Notes: generated by a model from the letters alone, not told the origin. Counted from the stretch's first letter, positions 1 to 10,839 are shown. The stretch: 64,000 nucleotides of DNA from Shewanella baltica (GCF_900456975.1 NZ_UGYM01000002.1:1798001-1862000), one strand, 5' to 3'. Program-made: numbers and translations.

Positions 1-615
1 GCTGGTTTTGCCGATATCGATGAGGGGTAATGATTTGATATCTAAGGCCAAGGCGGGGCCTTGTTCATCGATGGCATTTCGATTGGGTAAAAATAGCGAT
101 TGCCCTAACTCGACTTCAATATCACCTGTGGAGATTTGGGTGATTTTTTGAGTGAGGTAAGCGATTTGGCTGAACTGTTTCAGCTCGGCAAAGCTCTGCG
201 GCCAGTCAAGTTTTAGCTGGATATTCACATCATTAAGCGTGATATGGCTGTCATGCACCCTAAGATTGGCAGAAGTAATGCGCCAATGTTCTAACTGACT
301 TTTCCCTAATTCAATGTCAATCAGTTCGCTGTCCATGCTTACGAGGGCAAAGTTTGCCGCCTGCATAATCAGTTTTTCAGCCTGAGTATTCACAATCCAC
401 ACAGTTAACGCCACGCCCGCCAAGATGCCCGTTAAGCTGGTCGCCAATAAGGTCTTTTTTAGGGGGAATTTACGGCGGCTTTGTTTTGCAACATGAGTAT
501 CCGTTCCAGAACCTGCAGCACCAGTGTGAGGGTCTGCGGATGTCTCCGTTGCCTCGTGTTGAGGTGCCTTGCTATCAGAGGCACTGCTACGGCTTGGCTT
601 GTTGTGGATTGGCAT
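1..615 (-). CDS. YdbH-like envelope protein, N-terminal part (cut by window edge)
   Basis: The minus-strand frame is open from an ATG at 615 to the window edge (205 codons), so only the N-terminus is visible. Residues 1-47 are polar and basic (MPIHNKPSRSSASD, then SRRKFPLKK). One membrane-spanning segment follows (TLLATSLTGILAGVALTVWI), then a long beta-type region starting IELGKSQLEHWRITSANLRV. A single N-terminal anchor followed by repeating beta strands is the layout of AsmA/YdbH-type proteins, which bridge inner and outer membranes in phospholipid transport. The YdbH assignment is inference from layout and wording; an AsmA-like or DUF748-like protein is the alternative. An AAGGAAAG element lies upstream of the ATG at a rather long distance. 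Confidence 0.5.
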   Translation of the reverse strand, partial: MPIHNKPSRSSASDSKAPQHEATETSADPHTGAAGSGTDTHVAKQSRRKFPLKKTLLATSLTGILAGVALTVWIVNTQAEKLIMQAANFALVSMDSELIDIELGKSQLEHWRITSANLRVHDSHITLNDVNIQLKLDWPQSFAELKQFSQIAYLTQKITQISTGDIEVELGQSLFLPNRNAIDEQGPALALDIKSLPLIDIGKTS

Positions 616-726
616 TGGGTTCGACTTCTTTCCTTATTCACTGAGCCCTGATCAAACTCGTGCCTTAGCATTGCACAAATACAATTACGCGTGCTTTGCA
701 CCGGCATTTTTGCTGAGGTACTTTTT

Positions 727-806
727 TAGCAAATGTCTTTAGCAACTGACATTAGTAACCGTCTTTAGTCACTGACTCTAGGAGCCGTCTTCTTAGCCGC
801 TGTCGC
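727..806. repeat. Degenerate tandem array upstream of the YdbH-like gene
   Basis: Copies of a motif like GTCTTTAGCAACTGAC recur about every 18 nt with substitutions (TCTTTAGCAACTGACATTAG, then GTCTTTAGTCACTGACTCTA, then GTCTTCTTAGCCGCTGTC). No coding function is evident. It belongs to the class of locus-specific degenerate arrays seen throughout this window. Confidence 0.55.
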
Positions 807-880
807 AGCGTGCACGAGCATCAGAGGCAGTTTAACACTCAAGGGCTTAGCTGACTAATGTGAAAGGATCATCGAATAGA

Positions 881-921
881 CAAGAGCCTGCTGTCAATAG
901 TTGAAGCTTTACAGGCTCTTG
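881..921 (-). terminator. Perfect 10-bp hairpin downstream of tyrP
   Basis: CAAGAGCCTG at 881-890 pairs perfectly with CAGGCTCTTG at 912-921 across a 21-nt loop. It lies 120 nt after the tyrP stop on the minus strand and has no T tract, so it may be an mRNA-stabilising 3' hairpin rather than an intrinsic terminator. The rest of 616-1040 holds two degenerate repeat arrays and no gene. Confidence 0.45.
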
Positions 922-940
922 TACCTAATCTGTTATTCGA

Positions 941-1050
941 GCTAGCGAATAGGGCTAGCGAATAGGGCTAGTGAATTGGGGCTAGCTAACTTTGGGCTAG
1001 CTAACTTTTGATTAAATAACTCTTGGTGAGTGAATTGCGACTAGCTAAAC
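941..1050. repeat. Degenerate GCTAGC array abutting the tyrP stop codon
   Basis: Read on plus it contains GCTAGCGAATAGG twice in succession, then a degenerate GCTAGTGAATTGG, then GGCTAGCTAACTTT twice. On the minus strand these are copies of the last tyrP bases, TTTAGCTAG, which include the stop codon. The array therefore looks like repeated duplication of the gene's 3' end. Confidence 0.7.
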
Positions 1051-2228
1051 ATCTGCGCGGCGATAACCACTATTCCGCAAAGTGTGGCGAGCATTAAGGC
1101 AAACTTGCCGCCCGCGACCCGATATCCCGTCGGCATATTGGTCGCATCTCGCGTCTGGCGCTGTTTCCACACCATGGCCACAGGTAAAAAGATAGCGAGG
1201 ATCACCAGCGCAATCGCCGCGTAACCTAGGGCTGTGATAAAACCTTGGGGGTAGAATAGGGCAAAACCTAAGGGCGGTAAAAAGGTGATGGCGGCGGTTA
1301 TGCCACGACCAGAAAAATTATCCTCACGTCTTAAGGTCGAGGCCATAAAATCGAACAAGCCTAAACTCACCCCTAAAAATGAAGTCGCAAGGGCGAGATC
1401 GGCAAACAAACTGATCGCGCTGCTTAAGTATTCGCTGTGCAGTACGCTCGCCAGTTGATTGATAAAGCTCGATAAGCTCTGATTTTCGAGCAATTGGCTT
1501 TGGCTCAGTACACCTTGGCTACCTACTTGCCACAAAAGATAAATGACCAGTGGTAAAGCTGAGCCGAGTAGCATGATCCTGCGCAGGGCTTTGACCTCAA
1601 CCCCTAAGTAGCGCACCACTGATGGAATCGACCCGTGGAAACCAAAGGAGGTAAAAATCACCGGAATAGCCGTGATAATCAAACCTTGGTTAAGTGGGAG
1701 TTCGAGTAAATGTGGGCTTTCTACCTGCGGCAGTAACAAGGCCAACATAAGCAGTAATGCCAATAGCTTAAGGGCAAACAAACCGCGGTTGATAAGGTCC
1801 ACACAGTGAGTTCCCATGCCCACAATCACCCCAATCAGCAAGGTAAACAGGATGGCGCCCGCCTGTGGTGGCAAACTTAGCCCTAGCCAAGTGCTCAGCT
1901 TTTGGTTCACTTGCTCACCGCCACCGGCAATGTAGGCGGCGCAAAGGGCGTACAGTAAAAACATCAAGGCGCTATTGGCGATCAACTGGCCCTTACGACC
2001 TAATAAGCGTTGCGCTAAGTGATTAAGGCTGGCATCGCTGGGGGCGAATTGATGGATTTCCACCATAAGCAGTGCCGTGTAGGCCATTAGCGCCCACAGG
2101 ATCAACATGATGGCGGAGGACGTGCCAAAACCAAGTCCCGCCGATGCGATAGGCAAAGCCAGCATACCCGCGCCGATAGTGGTGCCTGCGATAAGCAGCA
2201 AACTGCCGAAAATTTTATTCTGTGTCAT
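1041..2228 (-). CDS. tyrP: Tyrosine-specific transport protein
   Basis: 395-residue inner-membrane proton symporter of the hydroxy/aromatic amino acid permease (HAAAP) family that imports tyrosine. The N-terminus GSLLLIAGTTIGAGMLALPI is the family signature. The internal segments AIPVIFTSFGFHGS, LFADLALATSFLGVSLGLFD and ITFLPPLGFALFYPQGF closely match E. coli TyrP as I recall it. About eleven hydrophobic segments are visible, and the length is right (E. coli about 403). Mtr or TnaB would be the alternatives, but the wording is nearest TyrP. It is monocistronic, between a YdbH-like gene and the his operon, all on the minus strand. No convincing TyrR box was found upstream. The stop codon is embedded in a repeat array. 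Confidence 0.87.
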   Translation of the reverse strand: MTQNKIFGSLLLIAGTTIGAGMLALPIASAGLGFGTSSAIMLILWALMAYTALLMVEIHQFAPSDASLNHLAQRLLGRKGQLIANSALMFLLYALCAAYIAGGGEQVNQKLSTWLGLSLPPQAGAILFTLLIGVIVGMGTHCVDLINRGLFALKLLALLLMLALLLPQVESPHLLELPLNQGLIITAIPVIFTSFGFHGSIPSVVRYLGVEVKALRRIMLLGSALPLVIYLLWQVGSQGVLSQSQLLENQSLSSFINQLASVLHSEYLSSAISLFADLALATSFLGVSLGLFDFMASTLRREDNFSGRGITAAITFLPPLGFALFYPQGFITALGYAAIALVILAIFLPVAMVWKQRQTRDATNMPTGYRVAGGKFALMLATLCGIVVIAAQMFS

Positions 2229-2756
2229 AACATAATCTCAAAAGCGTGTCGGATGAAAAAGAGCTAAAGATTTGATCCGAAAGCAACTGTCTTAAAATAT
2301 TTTGATGCGATTCAATGTGAAACGATTCAAGCACAAAATGATTTAAGCAAATGAGACAGTGGCGCTCTGCGGATCCGAAAGGATATGGCCACAATGGAAG
2401 GTCAGGCGAGGGAGCCTATCTATGCACAAACAATCTGAAGATGCTGAAACTCGTATCTTCAGGTAGCTTGGGTATACCCATTGCGGCTACAGATAGGGAG
2501 TATAAAATGCTGTGAAACACATAAAACTTGCCTTAGCGTGTGTTGAGTAAAAACGGATAAGTGTTTTCATGCCTTGCCTTAATAACTTAACGGCAACGGA
2601 GGCTACCATAGGGATTAGAGGTGTACTTGTCAACCATTACAACAGTATTTTGTTTGTTTTTTGTCATGTGACTAAGCAGGAAGACATGCCTAACTCACAC
2701 TGAGTTTATGGTCAACGAGGGGAAGGAAAGAGGAGTTAGCTAGATTTATGGCAAGA
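2229..2756. other. Intergenic region between tyrP and the his operon
   Basis: About 530 nt without a supportable gene, presumably containing the tyrP promoter and leader. A hairpin is formed by CTGAAGAT (2435-2442) and ATCTTCAG (2455-2462) with a 12-nt loop, but no T tract follows on either strand. An opposing 14-codon ORF starting at 2422 overlaps this hairpin and is not credible. Confidence 0.5.
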
Positions 2757-2795
2757 TAAAAAATGCCGCAGACTTGGCTTAAGTGTGCGGCATTT
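2757..2795 (-). terminator. his operon terminator
   Basis: AAATGCCGCA (2761-2770) pairs with TGCGGCATTT (2786-2795). On the minus strand the stem is followed by a run of T. It lies 44 nt past the hisI stop, the natural end of the his transcript. Confidence 0.85.
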
Positions 2796-2838
2796 CAAGA
2801 TGTAAGCGACCAGCGTGATATCAGAGCCAGTGAGCAGA

Positions 2839-3480
2839 TTATGCTTTGCTCTGCAGCGCCTTTTCATGTCTTGCCAGCAAGTTTGCTGTGATGTCACTGA
2901 GGCTTAAGTCTTGATCTTCAAGCAATACCAGCAAGTGATAGATAAGATCTGAGGCTTCGTTAACTAACTCTTCCTTATCGTGGGTCGCAGCGGCAAGGGC
3001 GGTTTCAAGGCCTTCTTCCCCGACCTTTTGGGCGATACGTTTAGTGCCACGTGCAAATAAAGACGCTGTATAGCTGGAATCGGCACTTTGCCCTTTACGC
3101 GAGGTGATTAAGCTGGCGAGGTTGTTCAAAAATGGGTGCGCATTGTCATCTAACCAGCAACTTTCGGTGCCTTTGTGGCAGGTTGGGCCGTTGGGGATCA
3201 CTTGCACTAACAGGCTGTCGTTATCGCAGTCCTTATCGATAGCCACCAACTTTAGGGTATTGCCCGAGGTTTCACCCTTAGTCCACAAGCGCTGTTTTGA
3301 GCGGCTGAAAAAGGTCACATCACCTGTGCTTAAGGTTTTTTCCAGCGCGGCCTTATCCATATAACCGAGCATTAATACCTTGCCCGATAAATGGTTTTGG
3401 ATCACGGCAGGAATAAGCCCATCCTGTTTGTCCCAATCCAGCTCGCTAAAATCCGCTTTAGTGTTTGTTTGCGTTGACAT
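2839..3480 (-). CDS. hisI: HisI: phosphoribosyl-AMP cyclohydrolase / phosphoribosyl-ATP pyrophosphatase
   Basis: Bifunctional cytoplasmic enzyme for steps 2 and 3 of histidine synthesis. The N-terminal cyclohydrolase half (about residues 8-115) carries the metal-site elements DCDNDS and [11 protein letters not shown]. The C-terminal pyrophosphohydrolase half carries [20 protein letters not shown] and [19 protein letters not shown]. The ATG at 3480 is preferred because AAGAGTG sits 6 nt upstream and it gives a family-length product (213 residues, E. coli about 203). An upstream ATG at 3519 would add 13 unconserved residues. It is the last gene of the operon, 134 nt after hisF, and the gap holds a repeat derived from the hisF end. 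Confidence 0.95.
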   Translation of the reverse strand: MSTQTNTKADFSELDWDKQDGLIPAVIQNHLSGKVLMLGYMDKAALEKTLSTGDVTFFSRSKQRLWTKGETSGNTLKLVAIDKDCDNDSLLVQVIPNGPTCHKGTESCWLDDNAHPFLNNLASLITSRKGQSADSSYTASLFARGTKRIAQKVGEEGLETALAAATHDKEELVNEASDLIYHLLVLLEDQDLSLSDITANLLARHEKALQSKA

Positions 3481-3579
3481 AGTGTTCACTCTTAATTTGT
3501 TGATGCTTTTTAGCGACATATTCAGGTTGATTGCTCATGCTCTTACTGTCGCGGTATCGAGAGGTGGCATTAGCTCGCT

Positions 3580-3614
3580 ATTCACGATTAACCGCGAGCG
3601 GCTAATTGCAATAG

Positions 3615-3640
<26 letters not shown>
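3580..3640. repeat. Duplicated hisF 3' end
   Basis: On the minus strand ATTGCGATTAGGCGCTAG, the last codons of hisF plus its stop, is followed directly by the degenerate copy ATTGCAATTAGCCGCTCG at a spacing of about 20 nt. Further weaker copies follow. It is one of several arrays that overlap a stop codon. Confidence 0.55.
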
Positions 3641-5173
<1,533 letters not shown>

Positions 5174-6001
5174 TCATTGGTCAGCCTTATTTACACCTGC
5201 TTGGCCATCAGCAGAGTTGCTTCGCAGCGCTTTGTGCATCAGAGCTTCGTTCATCAGAGCTTTGTTCATCTTTAACTCGTCCATCTGTAAAAAGTTACGC
5301 AGAATTTGCGCGCCCACGGCGGCACTTTTTTCGGGGTGGAACTGTACGCCCATAAAGTTGCCTTTGCCGATGGCGGCGCTAAAGCCTTCACCATAGGTAC
5401 ATTCGGCTAAGGTAAATTCGCTCAACGGCGCGCGGTAACTGTGGACGAAATATACATAACTGCCATCTTCAATACCCGCAAACAGCGGGTGAACGTTAGG
5501 GCTGTTGGCGCCTTGTGAGTTTGTCGTGAGCTTAAGTTGGTTCCAGCCCATGTGCGGCAAAGGTAGGCTTTCAGCTTTGAGTAACTGCGTATCCAGCTCA
5601 CAAATGTCGGTTGGGATTATGCCTAAGCACTCACAATCTTGACCTTTGCCGCCGCGCTCCTTAGAAATTGCCGCCAACATTTGCATGCCAAGACATACGC
5701 CCAACACAGGTTGAGTCAGGCCTTGGATGAGTTCGACCAAGCCTTTTTCATGTAAGGACGCCATGGCGGCACCCGCTGTGCCCACACCCGGCAGCACCAC
5801 ACGTTTTGCCGCTTTGATTTTGGCTTTATCGTCTGTGACCAATACCTTAGCGCCTAAACGCTCGAAGGCGAAACGTACTGAGCTTAAATTGGCGCAGCCC
5901 GTGTCTATGATGACGGTTTCAGCATCTGATGATTCATTTGCTGTTAATTGCGGGCTAGCTGTTAATTGCTGGCCAGCTGTTAATAGAGTGTCTTGTTGCA
6001 T
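5174..6001 (-). CDS. hisH: HisH: glutamine amidotransferase subunit of IGP synthase, with repeat-derived ends
   Basis: Class I glutaminase that supplies ammonia to HisF. The nucleophile motif GVCLGMQML and the His-Glu pair in VQFHPEKS are present, with the core starting at TVIIDTGCANLSSVRFAFER. At 275 residues it is much longer than usual (about 196-220). The first 28 or so residues contain LTAGQQ-LTASPQ-LTANES, encoded by an 18-nt tandem repeat. The last 36 or so contain NKALM-NEALM-HKALR, encoded by a 15-nt tandem repeat. Both extensions keep the frame. The ATG at 6001 has GAGG 5 nt upstream; no good start lies between the extension and the core. It sits between hisB and hisA. Confidence 0.93.
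   Translation of the reverse strand: MQQDTLLTAGQQLTASPQLTANESSDAETVIIDTGCANLSSVRFAFERLGAKVLVTDDKAKIKAAKRVVLPGVGTAGAAMASLHEKGLVELIQGLTQPVLGVCLGMQMLAAISKERGGKGQDCECLGIIPTDICELDTQLLKAESLPLPHMGWNQLKLTTNSQGANSPNVHPLFAGIEDGSYVYFVHSYRAPLSEFTLAECTYGEGFSAAIGKGNFMGVQFHPEKSAAVGAQILRNFLQMDELKMNKALMNEALMHKALRSNSADGQAGVNKADQ
5229..5273. repeat. 15-nt in-frame tandem repeat in the hisH 3' end
   Basis: Three consecutive units, GCTTTGTGCATCAGA, GCTTCGTTCATCAGA and GCTTTGTTCATCTTT. The first two encode the pentapeptide copies NEALM and HKAL-like steps of the HisH tail; the third is degenerate. The unit length, a multiple of three, keeps the frame open. Confidence 0.85.
5939..5986. repeat. 18-nt in-frame tandem repeat in the hisH 5' end
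   Basis: Units TGCTGTTAATTGCGGGCT (5939-5956), AGCTGTTAATTGCTGGCC (5957-5974) and a partial third to 5986. On the coding strand they encode the hexapeptide copies LTAGQQ, LTASPQ and LTANES. Confidence 0.85.
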
Positions 6002-6032
6002 CCTAACCTCTTAAACGATTTATGCTGATGCC

Positions 6033-7124
6033 TTAAAGTACGCCTTTGCTCGATGGCAGAATATCGCCTTCAACTTTAACTGCTTGGCGTAGCGCGCGGC
6101 CGAGCACTTTAAACAGGGCTTCAACCTTGTGGTGATCGTTATCGCCTTCGGTCGACACATGCAGCGTACAGCGCAGGCCATCGGCAAAGGAGCGGAAGAA
6201 GTGTGGCACCATTTCTGTGGCCATTTCGCCTACGTGCTCACGTTCAAAATCGGCCGAGAATTTGATAAAAGGACGGCCAGAGATATCCAGCAGACATTCG
6301 CCCTTGGCTTCGTCCATCGGCAGACTAAAGCCGAAACGGGCAATGCCGCGTTTGTCACCGAGCGCTTGGCGCAGGGCGTCACCTATGGCCAGCGCCGTGT
6401 CTTCGACGCTGTGGTGATCGTCGATTTCTAAGTCGCCATCGACTTTCACATCCATTCTAAAATTACCGTGGGTGGCAATTTGATCGAGCATATGATCGAA
6501 AAAGCCAATGCCAGTGTCGATTTTGCCTTTGACTGAACTGTCGAGGTCCACAGTCACACGAATATCAGTTTCTTTGGTGGTGCGCACGACCGTCGCGGTG
6601 CGGCCTTTATTGAGCAGCGCATCGGCGATGGCGTTCCAGCCCAAAGTGTCGCGTTGATATTTCAGGCTTTTAATGCCCATGGCATTGCCCAGTTCCACAT
6701 CGGTTTCGCGATCGCCAATCACAGCTGATTGGGTGAAATCGATACAGCCTTGGGTGAGATAGTCTTTTATTAGCCCAAGCTTAGGTTTACGGCAGCTGCA
6801 ATTTTCATCGTTAAAGTGCGGGCAAATCACCACATCTTCGAAGTTAACCCCTTGGCTTTTGAGGATTTGCATCATCATATTGTGGGGCGCGTCGAAATCT
6901 TCCTGCGGGAAAGACGGTGTGCCAAGGCCGTCTTGATTGCTGACCATGACTAAACGAAATCCAGCCTTTTGCAGACGGAGCAAAGCGGGGATCACCTGTG
7001 GCTCAAATACTAATTTAGCCAGACTATCGACCTGTTTGTCGGTGACGGGTTCTTCAATCAAGGTGCCATCGCGGTCGATAAACAGAATTTTTTGTGCAAC
7101 GTTCGGGATAAATTGTGGGTTCAT
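6033..7124 (-). CDS. hisB: HisB: histidinol-phosphatase / imidazoleglycerol-phosphate dehydratase
   Basis: 363-residue bifunctional enzyme for steps 6 and 8 of histidine synthesis, a fusion typical of enterobacteria-like gammaproteobacteria. The N-terminal HAD phosphatase (residues 1-165) has DRDGT at about 17-21 and the zinc loop [15 protein letters not shown]. The C-terminal dehydratase (about 170-363) has [16 protein letters not shown] and the manganese motifs DDHHSVED and [12 protein letters not shown]. The C-terminus LPSSKGVL is conserved. It lies 101 nt downstream of hisC and 31 nt upstream of hisH. Confidence 0.97.
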   Translation of the reverse strand: MNPQFIPNVAQKILFIDRDGTLIEEPVTDKQVDSLAKLVFEPQVIPALLRLQKAGFRLVMVSNQDGLGTPSFPQEDFDAPHNMMMQILKSQGVNFEDVVICPHFNDENCSCRKPKLGLIKDYLTQGCIDFTQSAVIGDRETDVELGNAMGIKSLKYQRDTLGWNAIADALLNKGRTATVVRTTKETDIRVTVDLDSSVKGKIDTGIGFFDHMLDQIATHGNFRMDVKVDGDLEIDDHHSVEDTALAIGDALRQALGDKRGIARFGFSLPMDEAKGECLLDISGRPFIKFSADFEREHVGEMATEMVPHFFRSFADGLRCTLHVSTEGDNDHHKVEALFKVLGRALRQAVKVEGDILPSSKGVL

Positions 7125-7225
7125 GGCTCTACCTTCAAATTCAATTCGTTTAGCTAATGCTTAAACTGATTTTACCTTCAGCGCGGCATTCGCTTTTTAT
7201 TGGTTTTATTAGTTTTTATGTTCAG

Positions 7226-8386
7226 TTACATATTATTCGTTTCTGGTGATTGCTCAGTGCGTTGCGATTCAAATAAATTCACTAACACATCGGTATCCGC
7301 CTTTGAACTGAAGCTAAAGCGGATAGCCTTGGCAAGCCTTGGATCTTTGTAGGTGCGGGCGACAACACCGCTGCCTTGCAGTAACGCCACGACCTTGGCG
7401 ACATCATCAAATTCAGCCAGTACATAATTGCCGTTAGGCTTAAGCACGCGGGCGCGAGAATCTGAGCTATTCGATTTTGAACAATATGCGCTGATCGCCG
7501 CGGTGAGTCTGGCGCCTTGCTCATTTAATTCAGCAACTTGCACTTTCATCCGTGCAACGCCAGCGCTTGATAGCGCTTGGGTGGCGACTTCACTCACTGG
7601 CAGCGGCACAGGATAGGGCGCAATCACGCGCATAATGATTTCGACCACTGCCTCGTTTGCCAGCATAAAACCACAACGTGCGCCGGCGAGTGCAAAGGCT
7701 TTTGACAGGGTGCGCAGTACCACTAGATTCGGATAGCTTTCCAGTAAATCCGCCACACTGTTTTCAGGGCAAAACTCAATATAGGCCTCATCGATCACTA
7801 CAAGCGCGTCGGGCAGGGCTTTGATTGCTTGCTCGATAATGGCTTTGTCGATCACAGTCCCGGTCGGATTATTGGGATTGCAGATAAACACCAGTTTTGC
7901 GCCGCCAACGTCCTCGGCATAGCTTGTCGGCAAGCCATATTCAGCGCTGAGATTTAACGCTTTAACGCCCACATTAAAGGTGTTCGCGCTGATGGCATAC
8001 ATGCCGTACGTCGGGCCAAAGCAGGCAATGCTGTCGACACTAGGTATACAAAAGGCGCGAATTAACAGTTCAATCGCTTCATCGGCGCCGCGGCTGGCGA
8101 CTATCTTGCTGGCGCTTACGCCGCTGTATTCGCTGTAGGCACTGATAAGCTGCGGCGGTTGGCATTCTGGGTAACGATTCAATTTTGATAAATCGAGCGC
8201 TGCGGTATCGACATTATTGAAGGGTGATTCGTTGGCATTGATCCAAATATCACCACGACCGCCCAGTCTGCGGGCACTCTGGTAGGGCGTTAAATCCAGT
8301 AACTCAGGGCGCGCTAAACGCTCGGCTAAATTTAACGCTAATGCTGCGGGTTCTGCTGTCTTTTCCATGCTGCTCACTTGGCTCAT
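7226..8386 (-). CDS. hisC: HisC: histidinol-phosphate aminotransferase
   Basis: PLP-dependent fold-type I aminotransferase that converts imidazole acetol phosphate to histidinol phosphate. Seen are LTPYQSARRLGGRGDIWINANE, CNPNNPTGTV, VVIDEAYIEF and the PLP-lysine motif RTLSKAFALAGARCG. The ATG at 8386 (386 residues) is chosen over a GTG at 8395 because AGTGAAG lies just upstream and ATG is stronger; the difference is three residues. The C-terminus carries a short polar tail (SQRTEQSPETNNM). It is 28 nt downstream of hisD. Confidence 0.95.
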   Translation of the reverse strand: MSQVSSMEKTAEPAALALNLAERLARPELLDLTPYQSARRLGGRGDIWINANESPFNNVDTAALDLSKLNRYPECQPPQLISAYSEYSGVSASKIVASRGADEAIELLIRAFCIPSVDSIACFGPTYGMYAISANTFNVGVKALNLSAEYGLPTSYAEDVGGAKLVFICNPNNPTGTVIDKAIIEQAIKALPDALVVIDEAYIEFCPENSVADLLESYPNLVVLRTLSKAFALAGARCGFMLANEAVVEIIMRVIAPYPVPLPVSEVATQALSSAGVARMKVQVAELNEQGARLTAAISAYCSKSNSSDSRARVLKPNGNYVLAEFDDVAKVVALLQGSGVVARTYKDPRLAKAIRFSFSSKADTDVLVNLFESQRTEQSPETNNM

Positions 8387-8414
8387 TTTCTTCACTCACA
8401 TCTCATTAAGCGGA

Positions 8415-9716
8415 TCATTTCTCTAGGCTAGCTAAACGTACTGCGACGGCATTTTTGTGCGCATCGAGCAATTCGTTACTGGCTAACGTCATGACCGCTT
8501 GCCCCAGTCCGATTAAGCCTTTAGCGCTGAGTTCCTGCACGGTAAAGCGGCGGCTAAAGTCGGCTAATGACAGGCTCGATACGGCGCGGCTGTAACCGTA
8601 AGTCGGCAGCACGTGGTTGGTGCCACTGGCATAATCGCCAACTGATTCAGGCGTATAAGCGCCTAAAAACACTGAGCCAGCAGCGCGAATGTTTTTCAGC
8701 ACCTCACGGGGAAAGCGCGTTTGAATGATCAAGTGCTCAGGCCCATATTGATTAGAAACCTGCGCGGCTTGCAGCATATCATCCACAACCAAAGTACGAC
8801 TGCTCAGTAGCGCCGTTGCCGCGATATCACAACGCGGCAGGACGGCAAGTTGTCTCGTCAGTGCGTCATTCACGCCGTCCGCGATAGCTTGCGAATCCGT
8901 CACTAAAATCACTTGTGAATCAGGGCCGTGCTCCGCTTGTGAAAGCAAATCGGCGGCGATAAATTCGCAATTCGCGTCGCTATCGGCAATCACCAACACC
9001 TCAGAAGGGCCTGCCGGCATATCGATACACACAGTGCAGCGGCCATCCTGTGACACTAAGCGTTTAGCTTCCGTCACATAGCGATTACCAGGACCAAAAA
9101 TCTTATCAACCGCCGGAATAGTTTCCGTGCCAAAGGCCAGTGCCGCAATGGCCTGCGCGCCGCCCACTTGATAGATTTCAGTGATCCCACAGGCATTGGC
9201 GGCATAGATAATGGCATCGTTGATGGGCGGTGGGCTGACCAATACTCTTTGTTCGCAGCCGGCGATCTTGGCGGGCAGGGCAAGCATCATCACGGTAGAA
9301 ATTAATGGTGCGCTGCCACCGGGGATATATAAACCCACTTTTTCAATCGGTTCGCTACGTAGCTCGCAGCGTACTCCCGCCTCGGTCTCCATATCAATCG
9401 GGCGAAATTGCTGGGCGCTGTGAAACACATCTATGTTCGCCATGGCTTTGGATATCGCCGCTTTCAGCTCTGGCGATACCCGTGCGCTTGCCGCCGTTAT
9501 TTCGGCTTCGCCCATGCGCAGCTCACCAATCTTAGCGCTATTGAAGCCATCAAATTTTTGATTAAACTCTTGAATGGCGGCATCACCCCGCGTCGCCACC
9601 GCATCGAGAATGGCACGAACGCTTTGCTCTAAGCCGCTGTCACCAATTAAGGGTGAGCGTTTCAGCGCCGTTTTCTGCTCGGTGGTTGATAAGGTTGACC
9701 AAGTTAGGATTTCCAT
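8415..9716 (-). CDS. hisD: HisD: histidinol dehydrogenase
   Basis: 433-residue zinc enzyme that oxidises histidinol to histidine in two NAD-dependent steps, the last reaction of the pathway. Family motifs present are VGLYIPGGSAPLISTVMMLA, VGGAQAIAALAFGTETIPAV, KIFGPGNRYVTEAK, the substrate-site stretch DMPAGPSEVLVIAD, SQAEHGPDS, and GPEHL with the catalytic Glu-His. Length matches E. coli (434). Only 3 nt separate it from the hisG stop, so it is probably translationally coupled. Confidence 0.97.
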   Translation of the reverse strand: MEILTWSTLSTTEQKTALKRSPLIGDSGLEQSVRAILDAVATRGDAAIQEFNQKFDGFNSAKIGELRMGEAEITAASARVSPELKAAISKAMANIDVFHSAQQFRPIDMETEAGVRCELRSEPIEKVGLYIPGGSAPLISTVMMLALPAKIAGCEQRVLVSPPPINDAIIYAANACGITEIYQVGGAQAIAALAFGTETIPAVDKIFGPGNRYVTEAKRLVSQDGRCTVCIDMPAGPSEVLVIADSDANCEFIAADLLSQAEHGPDSQVILVTDSQAIADGVNDALTRQLAVLPRCDIAATALLSSRTLVVDDMLQAAQVSNQYGPEHLIIQTRFPREVLKNIRAAGSVFLGAYTPESVGDYASGTNHVLPTYGYSRAVSSLSLADFSRRFTVQELSAKGLIGLGQAVMTLASNELLDAHKNAVAVRLASLEK

Positions 9717-9719
9717 ACA

Positions 9720-10619
9720 TTACCCCATCATTTTTTCGATTGGCATCACCAGAATTGAGCTGGCACCGAGTGCGGTTAGCTGTTCCATGGTATCCCAGAA
9801 TAAATCTTCGGTACTGACGGCGTGTATAGCAACGCGGTTTGTATCATCATTTAATGGCAATACGGTTGGGTTTTCAGCGCCAGGCAGCAGGGCGACGATT
9901 TGATCTAAGGTTTCGGTTGGCGCGTGCAGCAGGATGTATTTGCTCTCACGGGCGCGGATAACACCATTGACGCGGGAAAGAATCTTGTCGATGAGTGCTT
10001 GTTTCGTCGGCGTTTGGGTTTGGGTCGATTGAATGATGCATGCCATAGAGCGGTAAATCACTTCAGTTTCGTATAAACCGTTGGCTTCTAAGGTGGCGCC
10101 CGTCGACACGAGATCACAAATACCATCGGCAAGGCCAGCGCGTGGGGCGACTTCAACCGAGCCTTTTAACATACAGTCGCGATAAGTTATGCCTTTTTGT
10201 TGCATAAAACGGCGCAGCAGGTTCGGGTAAGAAGTGGCGATGCGTAATCCTTCTAAAGAGGAGGCATCGGCGTAACTGAATTCTGTCGGTACGGCTAACG
10301 AGAGGCGACATGATCCGAAATCTAACTGACGCAGTTTGAGGCAATCTGCGGGCTTGTTCAGTGTTTGACGCTCGATTTGTTCCTCTTCGAGCACGTTTTC
10401 ACCGATGATCCCCATATCAACCACGCCGTCCATCACCAATCCTGGGATATCATCATCACGAACACGCAGTAAATCGATAGGCATATTGTCGGCGTGAGCA
10501 ATAAGGCGTTGTTCATTAATGGAAAATTTAACACCACAGCTTTTTAGCAGTTGCTGAGAGTCAGTAGAAAGACGGCCAGATTTTTGGATGGCGATGCGTA
10601 AACGGTTCGATTCAGTCAT
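9720..10619 (-). CDS. hisG: HisG: ATP phosphoribosyltransferase (long form)
   Basis: First and feedback-regulated enzyme of histidine synthesis, joining ATP and PRPP. Visible are [16 protein letters not shown] at the N-terminus, [12 protein letters not shown], the PRPP loop [14 protein letters not shown], and a C-terminal ACT-like regulatory domain (about residues 220-299) typical of the long form. The ATG at 10619 gives 299 residues, equal to the E. coli enzyme. An upstream ATG at 10700 would add 27 unconserved residues overlapping repeat DNA and is rejected. It is the first structural gene of the operon, 190 nt downstream of the attenuator. Confidence 0.96.
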
Positions 10620-10703
10620 AGTGTTATCTCGCTCAAAAGTATCAAAATTAAAAGATTCAAAAGTGTGTTGTTTAATCGGTTTAATACGCTTGCTGTTCAA
10701 TGG

Positions 10704-10742
10704 GCTCTAGCTAAAAAATCTAGCTAAGTGCTCTAGCTAACG
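10704..10742. repeat. Degenerate CTAGCTAA repeat between attenuator and hisG
   Basis: GCTCTAGCTAA, ATCTAGCTAA and GCTCTAGCTAA recur at about 14-nt intervals with filler. It is non-coding, in the leader mRNA between attenuator and hisG. Confidence 0.6.
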
Positions 10743-10807
10743 TATTGATAATTTATTAAATATCTAAAATTTCCATTTAAATTAAAACCAAAATTAACGC
10801 CTAAATG

Positions 10808-10839
10808 CAAAAAACCCCCGGAATTCCTTCCAGGGGTTT
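10808..10839 (-). terminator. his attenuator terminator
   Basis: On the minus strand AAACCCCTGG pairs with CCGGGGGTTT (one wobble), with a 9-nt loop, and is followed by six T. It lies 62-93 nt downstream of the leader-peptide stop codon. Between them a second pairing (GCCGGAGGA with TCCTTCTGGC, about 10861-10884) could serve as the alternative structure of a classical his attenuator. Confidence 0.9.

Noticed and set aside
459..707. 82-codon minus-strand ORF at the left edge
   Set aside because: It overlaps the start of the YdbH-like frame in another phase and has no coding character of its own.
2422..2466. 14-codon plus ORF MHKQSEDAETRIFR upstream of tyrP/hisI
   Set aside because: No downstream gene on its strand for it to regulate; it merely spans a small hairpin.
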